A DNA stretch of 9,538 nucleotides from Prevotella sp. UBA1378 (GTDB lineage Bacteria; Bacteroidota; Bacteroidia; Bacteroidales; Bacteroidaceae): assembly GCA_002305505.1 (NCBI GenBank), contig DBRC01000039.1, forward strand, positions 11,500-21,037, read 5' to 3'. Position 1 is the stretch's first letter. Each line of letters opens with the position of its first letter. Made by a program: the position numbers and the translations under genes. The notes below the pieces were generated by a model. It was given only the letters and a program-made list of their open reading frames with translations, did no database searches and was not told the origin of the DNA. Shown here one piece after another: positions 1 to 6,431 of the stretch.

Positions 1-32
1 GAAGGTTGTGGGTTTGAATCCCGCGGGAGTCA
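1..32 (+). tRNA. tRNA gene, 3' part only (identity unresolved)
   Basis: The T-arm is visible: stem GTGGG (8-12) pairs with CCCGC (20-24) around the 7-nt loop TTTGAAT (13-19). It is followed by a 7-nt acceptor strand GGGAGTC (25-31) and discriminator A (32). The short segment before the T-stem fits a 5-nt variable loop, so a class I tRNA is likely. CCA is not encoded. The anticodon lies outside the window, so the amino acid cannot be assigned. Loop position 56, almost always C, is T here. Confidence 0.82.
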
Positions 33-33
33 C

Positions 34-64
34 AAAAGAAGCTAAGAATAGCTTCTTTTTTTAT
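34..64 (+). terminator. Rho-independent terminator after the tRNA
   Basis: An 11-bp perfect stem (AAAAGAAGCTA at 34-44 with TAGCTTCTTTT at 49-59) closes on the 4-nt loop AGAA and runs into a T tract. It begins two bases after the tRNA discriminator base, so it should end the tRNA transcript and insulate gene 1. Confidence 0.88.
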
Positions 65-117
65 TCCCAATCATTCGGCACGGCCGAGGTGAATTTTGGT
101 TAAAACTAAAAGTTTTT

Positions 118-148
118 TTTGTCGTTTAGCCCAAAATGGCTACCTTTG
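118..148 (+). promoter_or_regulatory. Bacteroidetes-type promoter of the WG-like gene
   Basis: TTTG at 118-121, a 19-nt spacer and TACCTTTG at 141-148 match the Bacteroides sigma-ABfr consensus TTTG-N19-21-TAnnTTTG. Transcription should start near 155, giving a leader of only about 12 nt before the ATG at 167. Confidence 0.8.
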
Positions 149-166
149 TAAAAAGGGACTCTTGCC

Positions 167-853
167 ATGGATAAAATAACAGAACACAACTTCGAACAGC
201 TGTACAATGACAGTATCGAAACCGAGCGCATTGACAAGTTTGTTTGCGATGAAATGGACCGCCAAATACACCGCTATATAAAAGCGATGCATGGCAGCAA
301 GCAGACGATGGACCAGTTTGTAGCACAACTCCGTTTGCTTGACGTACCCGCTAAAGAGCAGGCTATTGCCCGCTATATAGATTTTAACAGGAAAGTTGTA
401 AGGGGGCTCGACTTCAAGATTGTCGTTGCGCGCGCTTATGCCAACTATTGCGATTCGTACGGATATTTCCTCCACCTTCTTGGAGACGAAAAGCGGATGG
501 CCCGTTACCTGAAGCGAATCGAAGAGAAGTATCTGCGGTTTCACGAGGTATTTGAACATGATGGGCATTATGGTATCCGCGACAGCAGGGGCAACATCCT
601 GATTCAGCCCCGTTATGAGTTCTTAAGGCGTGTGTTTGCTTACGTAGACGAAATCAGCCTGATGCCGATTGTTGCTCAATACGAAGGCAAATTGGGCCTG
701 ATACTGCCTGATGGGCATGATACGGTAGTGGCCGATTTTATTTACGACGAGATTTCGTTAAGGGAAGAGCATCCTTTTTTCGAGGCAACCCGGGGCGGTA
801 TAACCGGATATCTTGATAACGACGGAACCTTTATTGCCAAAACCGCCCTTTAA
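167..853 (+). CDS. Uncharacterised protein with degenerate WG-like repeats
   Basis: This 228-residue protein has no signal peptide and no membrane segment, so it is probably cytoplasmic. I do not recognise a named family. Residues 1-128 look helical and charged. From about 131 the pattern changes to three short beta-type units: one around 133-152 (Y-G-I-R-D, then G-N-I-L-I-Q-P-R-Y), one around 174-196 (L-G-L-I-L, then F-I-Y-D-E-I) and a final partial one at 211-222 (T-G-Y-L-D-N-D-G). Each resembles a WG repeat (W/Y-G-hydrophobic-hydrophobic-D, x-x-G, hydrophobic, hydrophobic-P-x-x-Y-D), but the Trp is missing throughout. The ATG at 167 is favoured by a strong promoter ending 18 nt upstream and a purine-rich AAAAAGGGA about 8 nt before it. 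It appears monocistronic, isolated by the tRNA terminator upstream and a 310-bp gap downstream. Such repeats are usually thought to mediate protein contacts; that role is inference here. Confidence 0.8.
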   Translation: MDKITEHNFEQLYNDSIETERIDKFVCDEMDRQIHRYIKAMHGSKQTMDQFVAQLRLLDVPAKEQAIARYIDFNRKVVRGLDFKIVVARAYANYCDSYGYFLHLLGDEKRMARYLKRIEEKYLRFHEVFEHDGHYGIRDSRGNILIQPRYEFLRRVFAYVDEISLMPIVAQYEGKLGLILPDGHDTVVADFIYDEISLREEHPFFEATRGGITGYLDNDGTFIAKTAL

Positions 854-1017
854 ACAACGGCCCTCCCTTTTGGAGGAACATTCCCATCATGGGGGAATTG
901 GGGCTGCATCACCGTCCCTGTAATCAACCGGGACTCTCTTGGAATGAGATGTGTATCCTTCGGCTTCCAATACAGCAAACCGTCTGTTCGCTGATGAAGC
1001 CCAGGGCACGCGTTGCA

Positions 1018-1079
1018 CCAATCTTTCGGGTTTAGGGGCAAGTAAAAACGGGCGGAATCCCCTGTAAAACAGAAATTGG
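1018..1079. repeat. Imperfect 21-nt inverted repeat (possible structured RNA or dispersed element)
   Basis: The arms 1018-1038 and 1059-1079 pair as CCAAT/ATTGG at the base and AGGGG/CCCCT (1034-1038 with 1059-1063) at the tip. Scattered T-A and T-G pairs lie between, around an internal mismatch region, with a 20-nt loop. It lies 32 nt upstream of the VTC promoter's upstream element, so it is outside that transcript's leader. What it does is unknown. Confidence 0.45.
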
Positions 1080-1110
1080 CTGAAAAAATAGAGAATTTTA
1101 CTGATTTTCT

Positions 1111-1141
1111 TTTCGCCGTAATATATATTTCAATATCTTTG
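1111..1141 (+). promoter_or_regulatory. Promoter of the VTC operon
   Basis: TATCTTTG at 1134-1141 is a perfect match to the TAnnTTTG -7 element. TTTC at 1111-1114, 19 nt upstream, matches three of four bases of the -33 element. Transcription should start about 15 nt before the ATG at 1164. No other promoter of this kind is seen before the next two genes, which supports one transcript. Confidence 0.72.
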
Positions 1142-1163
1142 CACAGGACAAAAACAAAAGGCA

Positions 1164-1955
1164 ATGAAAGAGATGATTAATAAATTCCGTCCGATAACAC
1201 TCGGTGAAATGAGCGGTATCAGGTTGATGAACCGCACAGACACTAAGTTCGTGACCAATACCACCATGCTGGCACGTCTGCTCAAGATGGCCGAGGCCGA
1301 CTATCGCATACAGGAGGTTGACGGAATCCGCAACATCCCTTATTTCACCGTTTATTTTGATACCGGAGATTACGATATGTTCGTGGCGCATCAGGACGGT
1401 CACAGCGGCAGGCAGAAAGTAAGGATACGCTCTTATGTCAATTCGAACCTCAGCTTCCTTGAAGTGAAAACGAAGGACAACCACGGGCGCACGAAGAAAA
1501 AGCGCATTGCCATAGGGGATTTCGACCCAGTGCACCCGCAGCGGGTTGAGTTCCGCCGGCAGAACAGCGAGTACGTTGCATACGATGAGTTCCTGCGCAG
1601 GCATCTCGGTTACAAACCCGAATCGCTTGTGGGGCAAATCGAGAACCGCTTCAACCGTATCACGCTCGTGAACAATGCGAAAACCGAGCGGGTGACCATC
1701 GACACATCGCTCTGTTTCCATAACCTGTCCACGCAAGCCGACTGTTCGCTGGAGCGGCTTGCAATCATAGAACTGAAGCGCGACGGGTTGCAGCATTCCC
1801 CCATTTTAGAGATGCTGCGCCAGCTGAGAATACATCCTCAGGGATTCAGCAAGTACTGTATGGGCTCGGCTATGACGAATGGCAATCTGAAAACAAACAG
1901 GTTTAAGCCGAGATTGAGGAGGATAGACAAAATCATTAATTACATGGATATTTAA
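1164..1955 (+). CDS. VTC-domain protein (polyphosphate polymerase-like, CYTH/TTM fold)
   Basis: This soluble 263-residue protein consists almost entirely of a VTC domain, the tunnel-shaped triphosphate-binding fold that in yeast Vtc4 makes polyphosphate from ATP. Family landmarks appear in order: R24 and K28 in R-T-D-T-K-F; basic K-V-R-I-R-S-Y at 85-91; F-L-E-V-K at 98-102, then a Lys/Arg-rich strand at 104-114; E-N-R-F-N-R at 160-165; R-V-T-I-D-T-S-L at 176-183; I-E-L-K at 202-205; and F-S-K-Y at 228-231. These match Vtc4's basic tunnel residues, catalytic-region Glu (E203 here) and terminal S-K-[FY] Lys as I recall them. There is no SPX domain and no membrane segment, so inositol-pyrophosphate control as in yeast is not expected. 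The ATG at 1164 sits just after a good promoter; M4 is a possible alternative start. It is first in the operon. Polyphosphate synthesis is inferred from family, and another triphosphate-dependent reaction is possible. Confidence 0.9.
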   Translation: MKEMINKFRPITLGEMSGIRLMNRTDTKFVTNTTMLARLLKMAEADYRIQEVDGIRNIPYFTVYFDTGDYDMFVAHQDGHSGRQKVRIRSYVNSNLSFLEVKTKDNHGRTKKKRIAIGDFDPVHPQRVEFRRQNSEYVAYDEFLRRHLGYKPESLVGQIENRFNRITLVNNAKTERVTIDTSLCFHNLSTQADCSLERLAIIELKRDGLQHSPILEMLRQLRIHPQGFSKYCMGSAMTNGNLKTNRFKPRLRRIDKIINYMDI

Positions 1956-1977
1956 CCCACTAATAAAGATATGAATT

Positions 1978-2658
1978 ATGGAAGAATTGAATGAGTTAGA
2001 GTTGATGGGCACCCCAATCATAGATTTGGGCGACTTCACGCAAATGATATTCCGCGTATTGTTCAATACGCTCATCGTATGGGTGCTGATTCATACGTTG
2101 TACTATCCAAAGAGCCGGCGCCGTGACTATTATTTCACATTTATGCTGATCAGCATCAGTATCTTCTTCTTGATTTACCTGTTGGGAGGCGTCAAGCTTA
2201 AGATAGGCTTCGCGCTGGGGTTGTTTGCCATCTTCGGAATCATCCGGTACAGGACGGAGTCGATGCCTGTACGCGAGATGACTTACCTTTTCATGATTAT
2301 CTCCATCTCGGTCATCAACGCACTGGCTGTCACCATCAGTTATACCGAACTATTCGTAACCAATGCGATATTCCTTGTATTCACGTGGCTGTTCGAAAGC
2401 CATAAGTTGTTGAAACATCTTTCTACAAAACTGATACAGTACGACCGCATCGAACTGATAAAACCGGAAAACAGGGCAGAGCTGATAGCCGACCTTGAAG
2501 CCCGTACGGGATTGAAAATAGAGAAAGTGGACATCGGGGGTATCGACTTCCTGCGCGACATGGCCATAATCCGCATTTCGTATGAGCCTGATAATAATGA
2601 GATAAATGTAGTAGATGAGAAAATTAAAATAACAAAATCAGAATATGCAAATTCGTAA
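1978..2658 (+). CDS. DUF4956 inner-membrane protein
   Basis: This 226-residue integral membrane protein has hydrophobic segments near 23-42, 51-70, 76-89, 102-120 and 124-140, so four or five helices. A soluble C-terminal domain follows (about 145-226). The stretch G-L-F-A-I-F-G-I-I-R-Y-R at 81-92, continued by T-E-S-M-P-V-R-E-M-T-Y-L, is the signature I associate with DUF4956. Such proteins are often found beside bacterial VTC-domain genes, as here: the ATG lies 22 bp after the VTC stop. An out-of-frame ATG at 1971 runs into a stop after seven codons. The working idea is that this is the membrane anchor or channel for the VTC enzyme, doing the job of the C-terminal helices of eukaryotic VTC proteins. 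That is inference; the family has no assigned biochemical function known to me. The last five codons overlap the next gene. Confidence 0.88.
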   Translation: MEELNELELMGTPIIDLGDFTQMIFRVLFNTLIVWVLIHTLYYPKSRRRDYYFTFMLISISIFFLIYLLGGVKLKIGFALGLFAIFGIIRYRTESMPVREMTYLFMIISISVINALAVTISYTELFVTNAIFLVFTWLFESHKLLKHLSTKLIQYDRIELIKPENRAELIADLEARTGLKIEKVDIGGIDFLRDMAIIRISYEPDNNEINVVDEKIKITKSEYANS

Positions 2659-3400
2659 GTTTATATTGATTGGGGTAGCCTCGGTGGCTGTTTCAACATC
2701 CTTTGCACAGGAGTTCGGCACTTGGACCGAAGCGAACGTCGAAAAGAAAATAAGTAAGAAACTGTCGGTTTCCGGAGGGGCCGAGTTGCGTACGGGCAAC
2801 GACATGAAGAATGTAGACCGATGGAGCATCGGTATTGGTGCAAGCTACAAGCTGACCAACTGGCTGGAAGCCGATGCCGGCTATACTTTGCTATACGATT
2901 ACCATGAACGCGACACTACATATAACTACAATAGTAAAGGCGTCTTGCGCCCGAACAAAATAAACCAAGCCTATTTCAGCACCCGCCATCGTGTGTACGT
3001 GTCGCTGACAGGGAGCTTGGATGTGGGCAAGCTCGAAATCTCGCTCCGCGAACGCTGGCAATACACTTATCGCCCGGCTGTTGAAAATATCCGCATGGAC
3101 TATCAGGACGACGAGGGCGATGAAGGCTACGGGTATACCTACCCGGTGAAGGGAAAGGGTAAGAACGTGTGGCGTAACCGGCTACAGTTCGAATATAAGC
3201 TTAATAGTACTTTCAAACCCTATATCAGCGCCGAGACCTACATGGCTAACGGATGGGATAAGTTGCGCTTTGCAGCAGGGACGGAAATAAAGTTCAACAA
3301 ACGCAATTCGCTGGATATAGGCTACAAGTATCAGAAGGTATACGATGACGAAGAAACCGACCGGCACATAGTCAGCGTGAGCTATAAATATAAATTCTAA
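2645..3400 (+). CDS. DUF2490 outer-membrane beta-barrel protein
   Basis: This is a 251-residue exported protein. Residues 1-21 form a signal peptide (basic M-Q-I-R-K, a hydrophobic core, cleavage likely after S-F-A before Q22). The mature part is built from alternating beta strands, starting F-G-T-W-T-E-A-N-V-E at about 24-33 and continuing with G-G-A-E-L-R and the Y-K-L-T-N-W-L-E-A-D-A-G-Y segment typical of DUF2490. It ends in V-S-V-S-Y-K-Y-K-F; a terminal Phe is the usual barrel-assembly signal. The start overlaps the DUF4956 gene by 14 bp, so translation is probably coupled. It is the third gene of the operon and puts an outer-membrane partner beside a cytoplasmic VTC enzyme and an inner-membrane DUF4956 protein. 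What it binds or carries is unknown. Only 11 bp separate its stop from the stop of the converging methyltransferase gene. Confidence 0.87.
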   Translation: MQIRKFILIGVASVAVSTSFAQEFGTWTEANVEKKISKKLSVSGGAELRTGNDMKNVDRWSIGIGASYKLTNWLEADAGYTLLYDYHERDTTYNYNSKGVLRPNKINQAYFSTRHRVYVSLTGSLDVGKLEISLRERWQYTYRPAVENIRMDYQDDEGDEGYGYTYPVKGKGKNVWRNRLQFEYKLNSTFKPYISAETYMANGWDKLRFAAGTEIKFNKRNSLDIGYKYQKVYDDEETDRHIVSVSYKYKF

Positions 3401-3411
3401 GAAACAAACAT

Positions 3412-4146
3412 TTATCTTCTTCTAAATTCCGAACAAGTTATAGCAGCGGCTATAGCAACGTTCAAACTGTCGGCTGTTTCTCCTTGATGGAAATCGGGGA
3501 TGAACAGCCGGTTTGTTATCTTCTCACGTATTTTCCCGGAAATGCCGTTGCCTTCGTTACCCATGACAATGATGCCGTGGGTGGATAACTCTTCCCGGTA
3601 GATGTTCTTGCCGTCCAACAGCGTACCGTAGACAGGGAAACCGGCTGGCAGACTGCCTAGGAACAATTCTAAATCGGTATATACCATCTGTACCCGGGCA
3701 ATGCTTCCCATCGTGGCTTGCACCACTTTGGGGTTGTAGGCATCGGCGGTGTCGGTGCTGCAGAATATCGTGTCTATGCCGAACCAGTCGGCAATACGGA
3801 TAATGGTGCCCAGATTGCCGGGATCCTGAATGTTGTCGAGCGCAAGATAAAGCCGTTTGTCGATTACCGTTGCGGGTGGGGTAGGTAGGCGGAATACGGC
3901 GAGCACCTGTTGTGGATGCTGGAGAAAGCTTATTTTACGCAGTTCGTCGCCGCCAACTTCGGAAATCTGCCCGACCGACGGATGCTGTATATGCCATTCG
4001 GGAGTGGCGAAGATAATCTCCGGCTGTAACCCTTTTAATAAGTCGCCCACCACTTTAGGCCCTTCGGCCACGAAAACGCCTTCCTTCTCGCGGTTCTTCT
4101 TCTGTTCCAGTGAGCGGATATATTTTATTTGTTTTTTTGTAATCAT
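3412..4146 (-). CDS. SpoU/TrmH-family RNA 2'-O-methyltransferase
   Basis: The predicted enzyme has 244 residues from the ATG at 4146. It should transfer a methyl group from SAM to a ribose 2'-OH of rRNA or tRNA in the cytoplasm. Residues 1-90 form the N-terminal substrate-binding domain seen in RlmB/TsnR-like members (I-T-K-K-Q, then K-K-N-R-E-K-E-G-V-F-V-A-E-G). The C-terminal SPOUT domain carries all three motifs: motif 1, N-I-Q-D-P-G-N-L-G-T-I-I-R-I-A-D at 105-120 with the expected Arg at 117; motif 2, M-G-N-E-G-N-G-I-S at 195-203; and motif 3, S-L-N-V-A-I-A-A-A at 227-235. An in-frame TTG six bases upstream (4152) is less likely because it lies inside the -7 promoter element. The exact target nucleotide cannot be told from the sequence. 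It is divergent from tamL. Confidence 0.93.
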   Translation of the reverse strand: MITKKQIKYIRSLEQKKNREKEGVFVAEGPKVVGDLLKGLQPEIIFATPEWHIQHPSVGQISEVGGDELRKISFLQHPQQVLAVFRLPTPPATVIDKRLYLALDNIQDPGNLGTIIRIADWFGIDTIFCSTDTADAYNPKVVQATMGSIARVQMVYTDLELFLGSLPAGFPVYGTLLDGKNIYREELSTHGIIVMGNEGNGISGKIREKITNRLFIPDFHQGETADSLNVAIAAAITCSEFRRR

Positions 4147-4149
4147 GCG

Positions 4150-4183
4150 CAAAATTATATGAAAACAGGGGCTAAATTACAAA
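4150..4183 (-). promoter_or_regulatory. Probable promoter of the methyltransferase gene
   Basis: On the minus strand, TTTG (4183-4180), a 22-nt spacer and TAATTTTG (4157-4150) resemble the Bacteroides consensus, though the spacer is slightly long. The -7 element ends only 3 nt before the ATG at 4146, implying an almost leaderless transcript or a start slightly inside the gene. If so, a second promoter or a different start may exist. Confidence 0.5.
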
Positions 4184-4184
4184 T

Positions 4185-4199
4185 AAAGTTTTAACTTTG
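4185..4199 (+). promoter_or_regulatory. tamL -7 element overlapped by a 14-nt palindrome
   Basis: TAACTTTG at 4192-4199 is a full match to the TAnnTTTG -7 element, 19 nt before the tamL ATG; no TTTG is visible at the expected -33 position. The element is overlapped by AAAGTT-TT-AACTTT (4185-4198), a perfect 6-bp-arm palindrome with a 2-nt centre. A regulator bound there would cover the promoter, but in AT-rich DNA such a palindrome may be chance. Confidence 0.5.
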
Positions 4200-4217
4200 C
4201 AACATTAATCGGAAAAA

Positions 4218-6431
4218 ATGCGGAGCAAGTTGTACATATTCACCCTTGTCGGTCTTTCTTTCCTTGCCTCTTGTTCGGAAACGAAATATGTTTCCGGAGG
4301 CGATTATTTATTGGACAAAGTCAATATTGAAATCGACAAGGAAACGAAAGGCATCAATACGGCGAAGATGAAATCCTATATCCGGCAAAGAGGTAACTCG
4401 CGATGGTTTTCTGCCGTGAAAATACCTTTGGCCACCTATTCCTTATCAGGCCGCGACTCTACCCTGTGGCTGAACCGTATGTTGAAATCGATTGGTGAAG
4501 CACCTGTCATATATGACTCCATTTCCGCCCGCATCACCTGTAACAACCTCCGGAATGCTTTGCAGAACGAAGGCTATCTGGGGGCATACGTTGATATGCG
4601 AAACGAGATAAAGAGGAAAAAAAAGAATGTCGTTTATGTGTTGCATCCCGGAGAACCCTACTATTTAGGGCAAGTGAAATACGAAATCAATGATTCTGCG
4701 ATAGCCCGGCTTTTAAGTGTGGGCGACACGTTGGACAGGCGGCTGCATCCGGGCATGCAGTTTAACGTAGAAGCGCTGAACCTGGAAAGGAAGCGCATTA
4801 CCGACTTGCTGACAAGTAATGGCTATTACAGGTTTCATAAAGATTTTATCTCATACCAGGCCGATACCGCAAGCGATAAGAGGGAAATCGGGCTTACCTT
4901 GATCTTGCACCCTTACCGTACCAGTGCGGTATCGGACACGTTGCATACACAATACAGAATAGGTAAGATACAGTACCAAAGCGGCGACCCAGATGACCCG
5001 GTCATACATTTACGGAAGGCGGTCGTAGAGCGTAGCACGTTTATCACGGAGAACAGTTTGTATTCCACCAGCGACCTGCAGAAAACCTACAACAGCTTCG
5101 GGCGGTTACAGGCAGTAAAGTATACCAACATCAGTTTTAAGGAACATCCTGGCGAGCCGGTGCTTGATTGTGACATCCAGTTGAGCACGAATAAGCCGAG
5201 CATGATCAGCTTCCAACCTGAAGGCACCAATACGGCTGGTGATTTAGGTGCGGCTGCATCATTGACTTACCTGAACAGGAATATCTTCCGCGGCTCGGAG
5301 CAGTTTAGCGTAGAGTTGCGCGGGGCCTATGAGGCAATCAAAGGCCTGGAGGGGTATTCGAACGATGATTTCCTGGAATACAGCGTGGAAACCAAACTGA
5401 CCTTCCCCCGGTTCGTTGCCCCTTTTCTTGCCAGCGGTTTCCGCCGTAGAATCAATGCCACGTCGGAGGTTTCCTTGTCGTACAATCTGCAGGACCGCCC
5501 GGAATATCATCGCAGGGTAACGTCGGCAGCGTGGAAATACAAATGGCATGATGCAAATCATCATGACCGCTACCAGATAGACTTCCTCGACTTGAACTAT
5601 GTTTCGATGCCGTGGATCTCGGAGAAATTCAAGCAAGACTATCTGGAAAGTACGACAAGCCGCAATGCCATCCTGCGTTACAACTATGAGGATTTGTTTA
5701 TCATGAGGTTTGGTGTCGGTTTTATCTATAACAACGGTGTTTATGCCGTTAAGGCCAATGTGGAAACTGCTGGTAATATACTGGATCTCGGGGCACGCAT
5801 CTTCCGTTTCTCAAAGAACGATTTGGGGCAATACCGCTTGTTCCGGATAGCCTATGCGCAATATGTGAAAGGGGATATTGAATATACTAAGAATATACAA
5901 TTCGATTATAATAACTCGCTGGTGTTCCATGCGGGTTTAGGCGTCGCATATCCTTACGGGAACAGTCGTATCCTGCCTTTTGAGAAGCGTTATTTCTCAG
6001 GAGGGGCCAATGGAGTGAGGGGGTGGACTGTAAGAAGTCTGGGCCCCGGGAAATATACGGGGAACAACGGCAACATCGACTTCATCAATCAGACAGGAGA
6101 CATGAAGATAGACTTGAATTTAGAATACCGGGCCCATTTGTTCTGGAAGCTGAACGGTGCTTTGTTTGTTGACGCAGGCAATATCTGGACGCTTAGAAAT
6201 TATGAGGAGCAACCGGGGGGCTACTTCCGCCTGAAAGATTTCTGGAAAGAGATTGCGGTAAGCTACGGACTGGGAGTAAGGTTCAATTTCGATTATTTCA
6301 TTCTGCGTTTCGACATGGGCATGAAGGCCATCAATCCAGCTTATGAAAGCGGGGCAGACCGCTATCCGGTTATTTACCCGAAGCTCAGCCGCGACTTTGC
6401 TTTTCACTTCGCGGTAGGCCATCCATTCTGA
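4218..6431 (+). CDS. tamL: TamL-type lipoprotein, Omp85 (BamA/TamA) superfamily
   Basis: This 737-residue outer-membrane protein is of the Omp85 class. It starts with a lipoprotein signal peptide: a hydrophobic core, then lipobox L-A-S-C with the lipidated Cys at 19. This distinguishes the Bacteroidetes TamL variant from ordinary TamA or BamA. The segment after the Cys (E-T-K-Y-V, then G-D-Y-L-L-D-K-V) is typical. Residues about 30-330 should fold as POTRA domains in the periplasm. The C-terminal half is the barrel, with the conserved loop-6 motif V-R-G-W at 600-603 preceded by R-Y-F-S-G-G-A-N-G. The chain ends in Phe (F-A-V-G-H-P-F), the barrel-assembly signal. TamL is thought to work with TamB in envelope assembly or lipid transport; no tamB lies in this window. 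The ATG at 4218 follows GGAAAAA. The 3' end overlaps the opposing lipoprotein gene by 47 bp. Confidence 0.9.
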   Translation: MRSKLYIFTLVGLSFLASCSETKYVSGGDYLLDKVNIEIDKETKGINTAKMKSYIRQRGNSRWFSAVKIPLATYSLSGRDSTLWLNRMLKSIGEAPVIYDSISARITCNNLRNALQNEGYLGAYVDMRNEIKRKKKNVVYVLHPGEPYYLGQVKYEINDSAIARLLSVGDTLDRRLHPGMQFNVEALNLERKRITDLLTSNGYYRFHKDFISYQADTASDKREIGLTLILHPYRTSAVSDTLHTQYRIGKIQYQSGDPDDPVIHLRKAVVERSTFITENSLYSTSDLQKTYNSFGRLQAVKYTNISFKEHPGEPVLDCDIQLSTNKPSMISFQPEGTNTAGDLGAAASLTYLNRNIFRGSEQFSVELRGAYEAIKGLEGYSNDDFLEYSVETKLTFPRFVAPFLASGFRRRINATSEVSLSYNLQDRPEYHRRVTSAAWKYKWHDANHHDRYQIDFLDLNYVSMPWISEKFKQDYLESTTSRNAILRYNYEDLFIMRFGVGFIYNNGVYAVKANVETAGNILDLGARIFRFSKNDLGQYRLFRIAYAQYVKGDIEYTKNIQFDYNNSLVFHAGLGVAYPYGNSRILPFEKRYFSGGANGVRGWTVRSLGPGKYTGNNGNIDFINQTGDMKIDLNLEYRAHLFWKLNGALFVDAGNIWTLRNYEEQPGGYFRLKDFWKEIAVSYGLGVRFNFDYFILRFDMGMKAINPAYESGADRYPVIYPKLSRDFAFHFAVGHPF

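Larger units (their letters stand above)
854..1163. other. 310-bp intergenic region with hairpins and no convincing gene
   Basis: No reading frame here has a believable start. Two small perfect hairpins follow the stop of the WG-like gene: CCTCC/GGAGG (862-866 with 872-876) and ATTCCC/GGGAAT (880-885 with 893-898). Neither has a T tract, so termination is uncertain. A long imperfect inverted repeat occupies 1018-1079. The last 60 bases are AT-rich and carry the promoter of the VTC operon. On the minus strand, two frames across about 886-1090 stay open without a good start. The sequence between the small hairpins and the promoter is otherwise unexplained. Confidence 0.6.

Noticed and set aside
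1..64. tRNA 3' end as a phage or island attachment site
   Set aside because: No integrase, no repeated copy of the tRNA 3' end elsewhere in the window, and the adjacent genes look like ordinary chromosomal genes.
102..120. AAAACT-AAA-AGTTTT hairpin followed by T's upstream of the WG-like gene
   Set aside because: It has only AT pairs plus one GC pair, and it overlaps the region leading into the -33 element. The tRNA terminator upstream is far stronger, so this is probably chance in AT-rich DNA.
850..1164. 104-codon minus-strand reading frame between the WG-like and VTC genes
   Set aside because: Its start lies at the VTC start codon and it covers the VTC promoter. It has no promoter or ribosome-binding signal of its own and no recognisable domain. 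A second minus-strand frame is open over the same bases, so openness is a property of the sequence rather than of a gene.
1098..1796. 232-codon minus-strand frame antisense to the VTC gene
   Set aside because: It is the shadow of a gene with clear VTC motifs on the plus strand; its own translation shows no domain and it has no promoter.
4147..4152. TTG start giving a two-residue extension of the methyltransferase
   Set aside because: The TTG lies in the probable -7 element TAATTTTG. The ATG at 4146 begins M-I-T-K-K-Q, a normal start for this family.
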